Shown here: positions 54,144 through 61,467 of the stretch, piece after piece
Position numbering within the stretch: position 1 is the stretch's first letter
How the letters are laid out: each line of letters begins with the position of its first letter
NCBI GenBank assembly: GCA_050010035.1
Contig: JBEKLU010000009.1
Span: 1 to 64,000, forward strand
Length of the DNA: 64,000 nucleotides
Origin: Roseiarcus sp050010035
GTDB lineage: Bacteria > Pseudomonadota > Alphaproteobacteria > Rhizobiales > Beijerinckiaceae
Reading direction: 5' to 3'
The notes under the pieces: generated by a model
Database searches by the model: none
The model's input: the letters and a program-made list of their open reading frames with translations, nothing else
Told to the model about the DNA's origin: nothing
Position numbers and translations under genes: made by a program

Positions 54144-54171
54144 ATATCCAGACTAACAGATATATCGGATA
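54137..54171. promoter_or_regulatory. Putative ArsR operator covering the arsR start
   Basis: TATCCATATATC (54137-54148) pairs with GATATATCGGATA (54159-54171) with one bulged base. This AT-rich palindrome is striking in GC-rich DNA and includes the arsR start codon (54141-54143), a typical ArsR/SmtB operator location. Confidence 0.7.
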
Positions 54172-54288
54172 AGGCAAGCTCGCTCCGGGCGGAATTCGAC
54201 GGCGGTCACGCTCGCCGCCGAGCGCTCCACGGCCGTCTCGGCGGCCCCTTCCCATCCCTCGGATTTCGACGAGGCGGCTCGACGCGCT

Positions 54289-55116
54289 CTAGTTTGCCGG
54301 CGCCGCCTTCGGCTTCACCGCGCGCACGAACGCGCTCATGAACTTGCCGTCGACTTGCGCCGCGAGCGCGTCGACGTCGAGCCCCTTGCCGGCGAGGAAC
54401 TCGCGCGCGTCGTCGATCTTGTAGATGCGGGTTGGCTCGATCCCGATCGCTTCGAAGCCGGCGGCGACCAGCTTGGCGCGATAATCGTTTTCCTCCAGCG
54501 CGCCCGCGATGCAGCCGACCCAAAGCAACATGTCCTTGCGCAAGCGCTCCGGCACGTCGCCCCGCGTCACAACATCCGAGACGGCGAAGCGCCCGCCCGG
54601 CTTGAGGACCCGGAACGCCTCGCGCAGCACGCGATCCTTGTCGGCGGAGAGATTGATGACGCAATTCGATATGATCACGTCGACCGAATTGTCGGGCAGC
54701 GGGATATTCTCGATTTCGCCCTTGAGAAATTCGACATTGTTCGCGCCCGCCTTGCGCTGATTGTCGCAGGCCAGCGCCAGCATTTCGTCGGTCATGTCGA
54801 GGCCGTAGGCTTTGCCCTCGGGGCCGACGCGGCGCGCCGAAAGCAAGACATCAATGCCGCCGCCCGAGCCGAGATCGAGGACGGTTTCGCCCGGCTTCAG
54901 TTCGGCGAGGGCGGTCGGATTGCCGCACCCGAGCGAGGCGAGGACAGCCGCTTCCGGCAATGCGTTCGTCTCTCCCTCGGCATAGAGGTTGGAGGTGATC
55001 GGGCTCGCGCCGGCGAGCTCGGTCTGCGCGCCGCAGCATGATCCGGCCGCACCGACGCGCCGCGCGGCTCGAGCGTATTTGTCCCGCACGATTTCCTTGA
55101 TGGTCGCTTGGCTCAT
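54289..55116 (-). CDS. arsM: Arsenite methyltransferase ArsM
   Basis: A 275-residue SAM-dependent methyltransferase: motif I DLGSGGGIDVLLSA near residue 80. Conserved cysteines, expected to bind As(III), are in LGCGNP, ISNCVINL and WVGCIAGAL, along with an N-terminal SCCG pair. It converts arsenite to methylated arsenicals. A strong AGGAGAA is upstream. In the arsR2-arsM unit, 10 bases after arsR2, and ahead of the first ars operon by about 145 bases. Confidence 0.94.
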   Translation of the reverse strand: MSQATIKEIVRDKYARAARRVGAAGSCCGAQTELAGASPITSNLYAEGETNALPEAAVLASLGCGNPTALAELKPGETVLDLGSGGGIDVLLSARRVGPEGKAYGLDMTDEMLALACDNQRKAGANNVEFLKGEIENIPLPDNSVDVIISNCVINLSADKDRVLREAFRVLKPGGRFAVSDVVTRGDVPERLRKDMLLWVGCIAGALEENDYRAKLVAAGFEAIGIEPTRIYKIDDAREFLAGKGLDVDALAAQVDGKFMSAFVRAVKPKAAPAN

Positions 55117-55125
55117 GGCGTTCTC

Positions 55126-55467
55126 CTAGCAACAGGTGATCGATTCAGGGTTGATGGCTTTGTTGCGGGTGCAGCACTCCGCAAAAAGAAATGCGAGGAT
55201 TTCTTGCAGCGCCTTCGTATTGGCCGTGTAGCGCAAGAAGGTGCTTTCGCGGCGCATCAGCACGAGCCCTTCGTTCTTGAGCTTTTCGAGATGATGCGAC
55301 AGCGTGGAGGGAGCAATGCCGAGTTCCGCGCCGATCTCGCCGACGACCATTCCCTCGGGATGCGCGGACAGCAGCAGGCGAACGATGCGTAGGCGCGTTT
55401 CCGTGCCGAGAGCGGCGAGCATGTCGGCGAAGCGGACGAGTTCGGCGTCGGGGTTCGGGGCGTCCAT
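55126..55467 (-). CDS. arsR: ArsR family repressor (arsM unit)
   Basis: A 113-residue ArsR-type regulator: FADMLAALGTETRLRIVRLLLSAHP, then IAPSTLSHHLEKLKNEGLV as helix-turn-helix, and C-terminal AECCTRNKA and ITCC cysteine pairs that can bind arsenite. It is followed 9 bases on by arsM. It sits below a large palindrome (55478-55511) and is distinct from the second ArsR 1 kb downstream. Specific inducer (As(III) versus MAs(III)) unknown. Confidence 0.92.
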   Translation of the reverse strand: MDAPNPDAELVRFADMLAALGTETRLRIVRLLLSAHPEGMVVGEIGAELGIAPSTLSHHLEKLKNEGLVLMRRESTFLRYTANTKALQEILAFLFAECCTRNKAINPESITCC

Positions 55468-55477
55468 ATCGACCTCA

Positions 55478-55511
55478 ATTTCGTACTTCTATAAATATGG
55501 AAATACGGAAT
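55478..55511. promoter_or_regulatory. Putative operator upstream of arsR-arsM
   Basis: Two 16-base arms (55478-55493 and 55496-55511) match at 13 of 16 positions as inverted repeats, separated by AA; the axis lies about 27 bases before the arsR ATG. The AT-rich composition contrasts with the surroundings. Likely the binding site of the adjacent ArsR. Confidence 0.7.
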
Positions 55512-55539
55512 TGTCAAGCCGAAAGACCCAAGCGCCTCT

Positions 55540-55561
55540 TTGACGGACGTCCAACCGTCAA
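55540..55561. repeat. Short inverted repeat (7-bp stem)
   Basis: TTGACGG and CCGTCAA are exact inverted repeats separated by 8 bases, between the ars operon and sufE. No T-run follows, so it is not a clear terminator; regulatory use is unknown. Confidence 0.4.
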
Positions 55562-55749
55562 GAATTCTGCCAATCCGTCTCGACGTAGAAGTTTCATGGA
55601 CTTGCTGCGCGCCGAAATTGGGGGCGCACGACGGCTATCCACCCTTTGCCGCCGTTCAAACGGCCCCACCCCCGGCGCAACCGAGGCTGGCCCGCGCCCG
55701 GCGAAAAGAGCTATAAGCGCAATCTGCAACTTTTCGCACGAGCGCGCCG

Positions 55750-56169
55750 CTGACCACGATCGAATCCATCCGCGCCGATTTTGCCTTCCTCGACGACTGG
55801 GAGGACCGCTATCGCTACGTCATCGAGCTCGGCCGCACGCTCGAGCCGCTGAGCGAGGGCGCGCGCAACGACGCCAACAAGGTCCGCGGTTGCGTCAGCC
55901 AAGTCTGGCTCGAGCGTGAAATCCGCCGGGACGCGGCCGGGCGGGCAGTGCTGCACTTCCGCGGCGACAGCGATTCGCATCTGGTGCGCGGGCTGGTGGC
56001 GATCGCCATCGCGCTCTACTCGGACCGCACCCCCGAGGAGATCCTCGCCGCCGACGCCATGGCGACGTTCCGCGAGCTCGGCCTCGAGCAGCACCTGACG
56101 CCGCAGCGCTCCAACGGCGTGCGCGCGATGATCGAGCGCATGCGCGCCGACGCCTTCGCGCCGGCCTGA
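55750..56169 (+). CDS. sufE: SufE family cysteine desulfuration protein, CTG start
   Basis: A 139-residue SufE: sulfur acceptor that takes persulfide from SufS for Fe-S cluster assembly. The active cysteine is in VRGCVSQVW near residue 47, and FLDDWEDRYRYVIELG and IESIRADF are classic. Alignment with the family puts the first residue at CTG 55750, where relatives have ATG (MTTIxxI). The frame is closed by a stop 33 bases upstream with no ATG, GTG or TTG between, so CTG is the apparent start. No Shine-Dalgarno is obvious. Product call is firm, start less so. Confidence 0.88.
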   Translation: MTTIESIRADFAFLDDWEDRYRYVIELGRTLEPLSEGARNDANKVRGCVSQVWLEREIRRDAAGRAVLHFRGDSDSHLVRGLVAIAIALYSDRTPEEILAADAMATFRELGLEQHLTPQRSNGVRAMIERMRADAFAPA

Positions 56170-56176
56170 GGCGCCG

Positions 56177-57094
56177 TCATTCGCCCGGCCGCCAAGCTCC
56201 CGCCGGAAGGCTCTTGAGATAATCGACGATCGCCTCGCGGTAGGCGGGCGGGAGTTCGGCGGTGTTGCGCACCGTCGCCGCCATCGGCCCGCCGAGCGAG
56301 TCGCCGGTCGGCGTGAAGCCGCTGGCGAGCGCTTCGACGATGTCGGCGTTCGACCAATCCTTCAGGCCGGCGGCGGTTAGATCGGGCGCCTTGCCCTTGC
56401 CCTCCGGCAGCGGTCCGCCGGTCAATCGCCGATGCGCGAGGATCGCGCCGAGCATGTTGCGCGGCGAATGACATTCCGCGCAATGTCCGGGCCCCTCGAC
56501 GAGATAACGCCCGAGCTTCCACGCCGCGTCGCGGCCCGGCGCGTCGGGAAAGGCGCGCGGGCCGAGAAACAACCGCTTCCACAGGCCGAGGCCGCGGCGC
56601 AGCGTGAACGGGAAGGCGAGCGCGTGCGGCGGCGCGCGCCCGGCGACCGCCGGCAGCGTGCGCAGGAAGGCGAAGAGATCGCGCACGTCGGGCGCCGACA
56701 TCCGTCGGTAGGAGGTGTAGGGAAACGCGGGATAATAGTGTTCGCCGCTCGGCGAGACGCCGTCGAGCAGCGCGTGGGCGAAATCCTGCGCGCTCCAGGC
56801 GCCGATCCCGTCCTTGGGATCGGGGGAAATGTTGGGCGGATAGAAGGAGCCGAACGGCGTCTTCAGTTCGCGGCCGCCGCCGAGCCGCAGCGGATCGGAT
56901 TGACCCGGCGACATGTGGCACGAGTCGCAGCCGCCGGCGAAGAAGACGATCCGCCCCGCCGAGGCGCTCCCCGGCGCGGCGACGGCCTCGGCGATCGCCG
57001 GGTCGAGGGAGAGGGGGGCCGAGGCGAGCCACGCCGCAGCGCCGAGCGCCGCGATCGTCGCCAGACCCGCCAAGACGATAGACGACCTCTTCAT
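56177..57094 (-). CDS. Diheme cytochrome c
   Basis: A 305-residue secreted protein: N-terminal signal or anchor (IVLAGLATIAALGAAAWLASAPL), heme site one CDSCH with a distal Met likely in FPYTSYRRM, heme site two CAECH. The layout of two cytochrome c class I domains resembles electron-acceptor subunits of membrane alcohol and aldehyde dehydrogenases (AdhB/IorB type). Converges with sufE. In the same direction and just downstream of the c556-like gene (55-base gap), it may receive electrons from the molybdenum enzyme nearby. Confidence 0.88.
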   Translation of the reverse strand: MKRSSIVLAGLATIAALGAAAWLASAPLSLDPAIAEAVAAPGSASAGRIVFFAGGCDSCHMSPGQSDPLRLGGGRELKTPFGSFYPPNISPDPKDGIGAWSAQDFAHALLDGVSPSGEHYYPAFPYTSYRRMSAPDVRDLFAFLRTLPAVAGRAPPHALAFPFTLRRGLGLWKRLFLGPRAFPDAPGRDAAWKLGRYLVEGPGHCAECHSPRNMLGAILAHRRLTGGPLPEGKGKAPDLTAAGLKDWSNADIVEALASGFTPTGDSLGGPMAATVRNTAELPPAYREAIVDYLKSLPAGAWRPGE

Positions 57095-57149
57095 CTCACC
57101 GCCCGCATAGGAGACGAAAATGCGAGAGCGGGCCGCTCGCCGGCTTCGA

Positions 57150-57581
57150 TCAGGACTTCTTGGCCCGGTACAGCTCGTGGCATCCGCCGCAATTCTTCAG
57201 CAGGGCCGGCATTTGCGCCTTGAAACTCGCCTCGTCGACGATGCCCGCCGAGGCCGCCTTGACGTCCGCGGCCAATTTGGCGAAGCGCGCGTCGACGTCG
57301 GCCTTGTCGTCCCAGATCGCGGGCAGCGCATTGGTGTCCCCGGTCTTGCTGTCGTCGGGAAAGAGCGCAGGCGCCGTGGCCGCCGCTTCGCCGTAGCTCT
57401 TCAAGGCCGCCTGGACCGCGCTCAAGTCGAACGGCGCGCCCTTGAGCATGGCGACGACGGTCTTCGTCGCTTCGCCGTTGGCCTTCATCAGCTTGCGCCG
57501 TTGCACGATCGCGTCGCCGTCGGCCAGGACCGCGCCGACGCCGACGACGAGCGCCAGACCCGCCAAGACCCATCGCTTCAT
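57150..57581 (-). CDS. Cytochrome c556/c'-type class II cytochrome
   Basis: A 143-residue protein with a signal peptide (WVLAGLALVVGVGAVLA) and a four-helix class II cytochrome fold. The single heme site CGGCHELYR is near the C-terminus, as expected. The first mature residues (DGDAIVQRRKLMKANGEATKTV) include a methionine in the position of the sixth ligand of c556. The substrate or partner is unknown. Upstream of the diheme cytochrome gene, same strand. Confidence 0.9.
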   Translation of the reverse strand: MKRWVLAGLALVVGVGAVLADGDAIVQRRKLMKANGEATKTVVAMLKGAPFDLSAVQAALKSYGEAAATAPALFPDDSKTGDTNALPAIWDDKADVDARFAKLAADVKAASAGIVDEASFKAQMPALLKNCGGCHELYRAKKS

Positions 57582-57791
57582 CGCAGCGTCGCCCCTATCG
57601 CCGTTCCGCCGAGCGGGCGCGAGCCCGATGTCGTCGCCGATCACGCCAGCCGGACGCGGAGAAGTCAACAGCGTACGATCGCTTGCCCGCGAGCGGCGCT
57701 GGGCGGGCGCCGAGGCGCCGGAAAATCGCTTTCCGCGATCGCGTCGCGGAGTTATAGTGACAATTGTCCTACAACGTAAGTGGAGGCGCAC

Positions 57792-58247
57792 ATGACTCTC
57801 GTTGCATCGCGGCGCGGCGCAATCGGCGTTCTCGCTCTCATCGGCGTGGCGTGGGCGGGGCTCGCGCAGGCGGCGCCAGTCTCTTTTTCCGTCGAGCTCA
57901 CCGGCGCCCAGCAGGTTCCCGCGGTTCAGACGGCCGCCGTCGGCAAGGCGGATTTGACCTACGACCCGGACACGCGGATGCTCACCTGGTCGATCGCCTA
58001 CAGCGGCCTGTCCAGCCCTGCGACCATGGCGCATTTCCACGGCCCGGCGGCGGCCGGCGCCAACGGGCCGGTGACGCTGTGGTTGAGCAAGCAAGGAATG
58101 GCGCCCGAAAGCCCGATCACCGGCTCGGCGACGCTGAGCCCGGAGCAGGCCCAGCAGTTCATGGCGGGTCAGTGGTACATCAACGTTCACTCGAAGGACC
58201 ATCCGCCGGGCGAAATCCGCGGTCAGGTGACGCCGCCCAAAGGCTGA
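57792..58247 (+). CDS. CHRD domain protein
   Basis: A 151-residue secreted protein. After a signal peptide (GVLALIGVAWAGLAQA) comes a CHRD domain: VSFSVELTGAQQVPAV, DPDTRMLTWSIAYSGLS, MAHFHGPAAAGANGPV and WYINVHSKDHPPGEIRGQV. CHRD was first defined in chordin; bacterial members are poorly understood. The MAHFHG and NVHSKDHPPGEIRGQ motifs carry conserved histidines that might bind metal. GGAGG is 5 bases before ATG 57792. It stands alone between two cytochrome gene pairs on the other strand. Confidence 0.9.
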   Translation: MTLVASRRGAIGVLALIGVAWAGLAQAAPVSFSVELTGAQQVPAVQTAAVGKADLTYDPDTRMLTWSIAYSGLSSPATMAHFHGPAAAGANGPVTLWLSKQGMAPESPITGSATLSPEQAQQFMAGQWYINVHSKDHPPGEIRGQVTPPKG

Positions 58248-58256
58248 CGCGTCGCG

Positions 58257-58964
58257 CTACAGGCTTTCGACGAGCGCGATCGTCGCGGCGACGCCGCAGG
58301 CGAGGAGGAGAAGCGCGCGCCCGGCGCTCTCCAGGCGCGGCGGCGACGTCCCCGCCGGCAACGTCTTGCGGCCTGTGATCATCGGCTTGAGCAGGTTGTG
58401 GCGCTTCAGCGCGGCGTAGGCGAGGATCGCGCAGAGATGCATCGCGATCGCGACGAGGAGCGCGTCCCAGAGGTAGCGGTCGTGCAGCGCGTCGATCAGA
58501 TTGGCCACGGCTGCGGGGACGCGCTCCGACAACGGCCCCTCTTCGGCGATGTCCTTGCCGACGTAGAGGCCGCTCAACGTTTCCCCCAGCATCAGCGCCA
58601 GGAGCAGCAGCACCATCCAGCCGCCCGCCGGGTTGTGCCCGACCTGGCGGTCGGGCTCGCGGCGCAAGAGGCGGCCAAGATGGCGCGCCGCCGCGCGGGG
58701 CGAAGCGAGAAAGCTCGAGAAGCGCGCCGTCTGGCTGCCGAAGACGCCCCACAGCAGCCGGAACAGCAACACGGCGAGCAGCGCCTCGCCCGCCCGCGTG
58801 TGCCAATCCATCGAGGTCGAGCGCGACGTCGCATAGGCGGCGACGATCAGCGCGACGGCGAGCCAATGAAAAAGGCGCGTCGGGATGTCCCAGACGACGA
58901 TCTTAGCGCCGACGGAGGCCGCGTCGTCCGTCGAAGGCGTCGCGTTTGGCTCGCCGGCGCTCAT
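58257..58964 (-). CDS. Cytochrome b561-family membrane protein
   Basis: A 235-residue protein with four or five membrane helices. VWDIPTRLFHWLAVALIVAAYATS opens helix one with its heme-binding histidine; further histidines are at DWHTRAGEALLAVLLFR, HNPAGGWMVLLLLALM and AIAMHLCAILAY. It matches Ni/Fe-hydrogenase-type cytochrome b or b561 that passes electrons from periplasm to quinone or the reverse. The start overlaps the stop of the molybdenum enzyme gene (ATGA), so it is very likely its electron partner. A C-terminal helix is extra. Confidence 0.88.
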   Translation of the reverse strand: MSAGEPNATPSTDDAASVGAKIVVWDIPTRLFHWLAVALIVAAYATSRSTSMDWHTRAGEALLAVLLFRLLWGVFGSQTARFSSFLASPRAAARHLGRLLRREPDRQVGHNPAGGWMVLLLLALMLGETLSGLYVGKDIAEEGPLSERVPAAVANLIDALHDRYLWDALLVAIAMHLCAILAYAALKRHNLLKPMITGRKTLPAGTSPPRLESAGRALLLLACGVAATIALVESL

Positions 58965-61267
58965 TTTGCCCCCGAACGCTCGATCGCGCGATAGACGCTG
59001 AGCGGCGTCGCCGGCATGTCGATGTGGTCGACGCGATAGGCGCGCCACAGCGCGTCGCCGACGGCGTTCATCACCGCGGGCGTCGAGCCGATCGAGCCCG
59101 CCTCGCCCGCGCCCTTGAAGCCGAGCGGATTGGTGGACGAAGGGATGTTGCGCGTCTCGAAGTCGAAGTTCGGCAGGTCGTCGGCGCGCGGCATGCAATA
59201 GTCCATGAAGCTCGCGGTCAGCAATTGCCCGCTCTCGTCGTAGACCGCGCGCTCCATCAGGGCCTGCCCGACCCCTTGCGCGATCCCGCCGTGCACCTGT
59301 CCGGCGAGCAGCAGCGGATTGAGGGTCGCGCCGAAATCGTCGACCACGGTGTAGCGCACGATCCGCGTCGCCCCGGTTTGCGGATCGATCTCGACCTCGC
59401 AGATATGCGTGCCGTTGGGATAGGTCGCGTTCGGCGGCGTGAAAGATTCCACCGCGGTCAGCTTCTGCGCCGTCGCGGCGGGCAGGGCGGCGATTTCGGC
59501 GTAGGAGATCGCGCGATCGGTGCCGGCGATGCGGATATGGCCGTCGGCGATTTCCAGATCGGCGACCGCCGCCTCCAGTTTGTCCGCCGCCAGCTCCTTG
59601 AGCGAGGCTGCGAGCGTCTGCGAGGCGCGCGCCGTCATCACCGCGCCGACCGGGATCGAGCGCGAGCCGCCCGTGCCATTGCCGCTGGCGACGCGATCGG
59701 TGTCGCCCTGCACGACCTTCACCCGCTCCGGGGGAACGTCGAGGTACTGCGAAACCACCTGCGCGTAGGCCGTCTCGTGCCCCTGGCCGTTCGATTGCGT
59801 GCCGATCAGCAGCGTGAAATCGCCGTTCTTGTCGAGCGTGACCGAGCCCTCTTCGCCCTCTCCCCACGCGGTGCACTCGATGTAGCTGGACATGCCGACG
59901 CCGCGGACGAAGCCGCGCTTTCGCGCTTCCTCGGCGCGCTCGCCGAAGCCGGCGGCGTCGGCCTTGGCGAGGCAGGCGCGCATCGCACCTTCGAAGTCGC
60001 CGACGTCGTAATCGCGGTCGGTCCGGGTATGGTAGGGCATCTGCGACGGCTTGACGAAATTGCGCGCGCGAATCTCCTCAGGCGGCAGATGCAGCGCGCG
60101 CGCGCAGCGGTCGACCAGCCGCTCCAGCACATAGGCCGCCTCGGGCCGCCCGGCGCCGCGGTAGGCGTCGACGGGGACGGTGTGCGTATAGACGCCGCGC
60201 ACGCGCGCGTGCAGGGCGCCGATGTCGTACGGGCCCGTCGCCATCGACGCGCCGAGCCAGGGAACGTAAGGCGCGAATTGCGACAGATAGGCCCCGAGAT
60301 TGCCGAGGATGTCGACGCGCAGAGCGAGAAACCGCCCTTGCGCGTCGAGCGCCATTTCGGCGGTGGTCACGTTGTCGCGCCCTTGCGTGTCGCCGACGAA
60401 ATGCTCGGAGCGATCGGCCTGCCAGCGCACCGCTCGTCCAAGCCGCCGCGCCGCCTCGAGAACGAGCGGATATTCGCGATAGACGAAGCCCTTGGTTCCG
60501 AACCCGCCGCCGACGTCCTTGGTGACGACGCGCAGCTTGCTGGGCGAAACCTTCAGAATGCCTTTGGCGAGAAAATCGCGCATGCCGTGGACGCCCTGGC
60601 TGCCGACGTTGAGCGTCAAGCGATCGGACTTCGCGTCATATTCGGCGAGCGCCCCGCGCGGCTCCAAGAAGTTGGCCACGACGCGCGGATTGACGATCTT
60701 CACGCTCACGACATGCGCCGCGGCGGCGAACGCCGCCTCGCACGCTTTGCTGTCGCCGATATGCGTGTCGTAGGCGAGATTGCCCGGAGCGCCGGCGAAG
60801 ACCTGCGGCGCGCCCGGCGCGATCGCCTGTTCGACGTCGACGACGAGCGGCAGTTCCTCCCAGGCGACGGCGATGGCCTCGGCGGCGTCGTGCGCCTGAA
60901 AAGGCGATTCGGCGACGACCATCGCGACGATGTCGCCGACGTGCGCGGCTTCGTCGGCGGCCATCACGGGGTAGGGCTTCAGCGGCGTCAGGGATTGGTC
61001 CGAATTACGCACCGGCGCCAGGCATGCGAGCCCGCCGAGCGCGGCGAAGTCCGCGGCGACGAAAACGCCGCGCACGCCCGGCATGGCGCGCGCCGCCTCG
61101 ACGTCCTCGACCGCAAATCGCGCGTGCGCATGCGGGCTGCGCAGGAAAACCGCGTGCAGCGCGTCCTCGCGCGCCACGTCGGAAGTGTAGGTCCCCCGGC
61201 CGCTGACGAGACGGACGTCCTCGACGCGCTTGACGCCTTGGCCCAGGCCGAACTTCATGGCTCGCAT
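58961..61267 (-). CDS. Xanthine dehydrogenase family molybdopterin-binding subunit
   Basis: A 768-residue large subunit of a molybdenum hydroxylase (aldehyde oxidase/CoxL group). N-terminal KFGLGQGVKRVEDVRLVSGRGTYT, then DVGGGFGTKG for molybdopterin, motif AYRGAGRPEA at the site that distinguishes CO dehydrogenase form I (absent here) from other members, IGTQSNGQGHETAY, and catalytic glutamate in GAGEAGSIGS. The start at 61267 (MRAMKFG) has AAGGGATG upstream; an ATG at 61258 is possible. The genes for the [2Fe-2S] and FAD subunits are not in this window; instead a cytochrome b561 follows directly. Confidence 0.92.
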   Translation of the reverse strand: MRAMKFGLGQGVKRVEDVRLVSGRGTYTSDVAREDALHAVFLRSPHAHARFAVEDVEAARAMPGVRGVFVAADFAALGGLACLAPVRNSDQSLTPLKPYPVMAADEAAHVGDIVAMVVAESPFQAHDAAEAIAVAWEELPLVVDVEQAIAPGAPQVFAGAPGNLAYDTHIGDSKACEAAFAAAAHVVSVKIVNPRVVANFLEPRGALAEYDAKSDRLTLNVGSQGVHGMRDFLAKGILKVSPSKLRVVTKDVGGGFGTKGFVYREYPLVLEAARRLGRAVRWQADRSEHFVGDTQGRDNVTTAEMALDAQGRFLALRVDILGNLGAYLSQFAPYVPWLGASMATGPYDIGALHARVRGVYTHTVPVDAYRGAGRPEAAYVLERLVDRCARALHLPPEEIRARNFVKPSQMPYHTRTDRDYDVGDFEGAMRACLAKADAAGFGERAEEARKRGFVRGVGMSSYIECTAWGEGEEGSVTLDKNGDFTLLIGTQSNGQGHETAYAQVVSQYLDVPPERVKVVQGDTDRVASGNGTGGSRSIPVGAVMTARASQTLAASLKELAADKLEAAVADLEIADGHIRIAGTDRAISYAEIAALPAATAQKLTAVESFTPPNATYPNGTHICEVEIDPQTGATRIVRYTVVDDFGATLNPLLLAGQVHGGIAQGVGQALMERAVYDESGQLLTASFMDYCMPRADDLPNFDFETRNIPSSTNPLGFKGAGEAGSIGSTPAVMNAVGDALWRAYRVDHIDMPATPLSVYRAIERSGAK

Positions 61268-61467
61268 CGCTGTGACATCCCTTGAACGCCGGCTGCGCGG
61301 AACCGACCGCGAACGACCCTCATACCACGGCCTGGACCTCCCCGGCCCCCGCCGTCGGCTGGAGTGCGGCCACAATATTTGCCCGCCGGCGTCCCATTTG
61401 GTCAACGGTTCGTTAATCCCCAGGGCGGAAAATCGCGCGACGCTGGCGCTGCATTCGGGATGCCACC

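Noticed and set aside
51764..55511. Arsenic island as a transposon
   Set aside because: No transposase, integrase, terminal inverted repeats or target duplication seen at either side.
55540..55561. Rho-independent terminator for sufE or ars genes
   Set aside because: Stem is only 7 bp and no T-run follows on either strand.
58961..61267. Carbon monoxide dehydrogenase form I large subunit
   Set aside because: The diagnostic form I active-site loop is absent; AYRGAGR is found instead, as in other family members.
58946..61285. 779-residue plus-strand open frame
   Set aside because: Shadow of the molybdenum hydroxylase gene.
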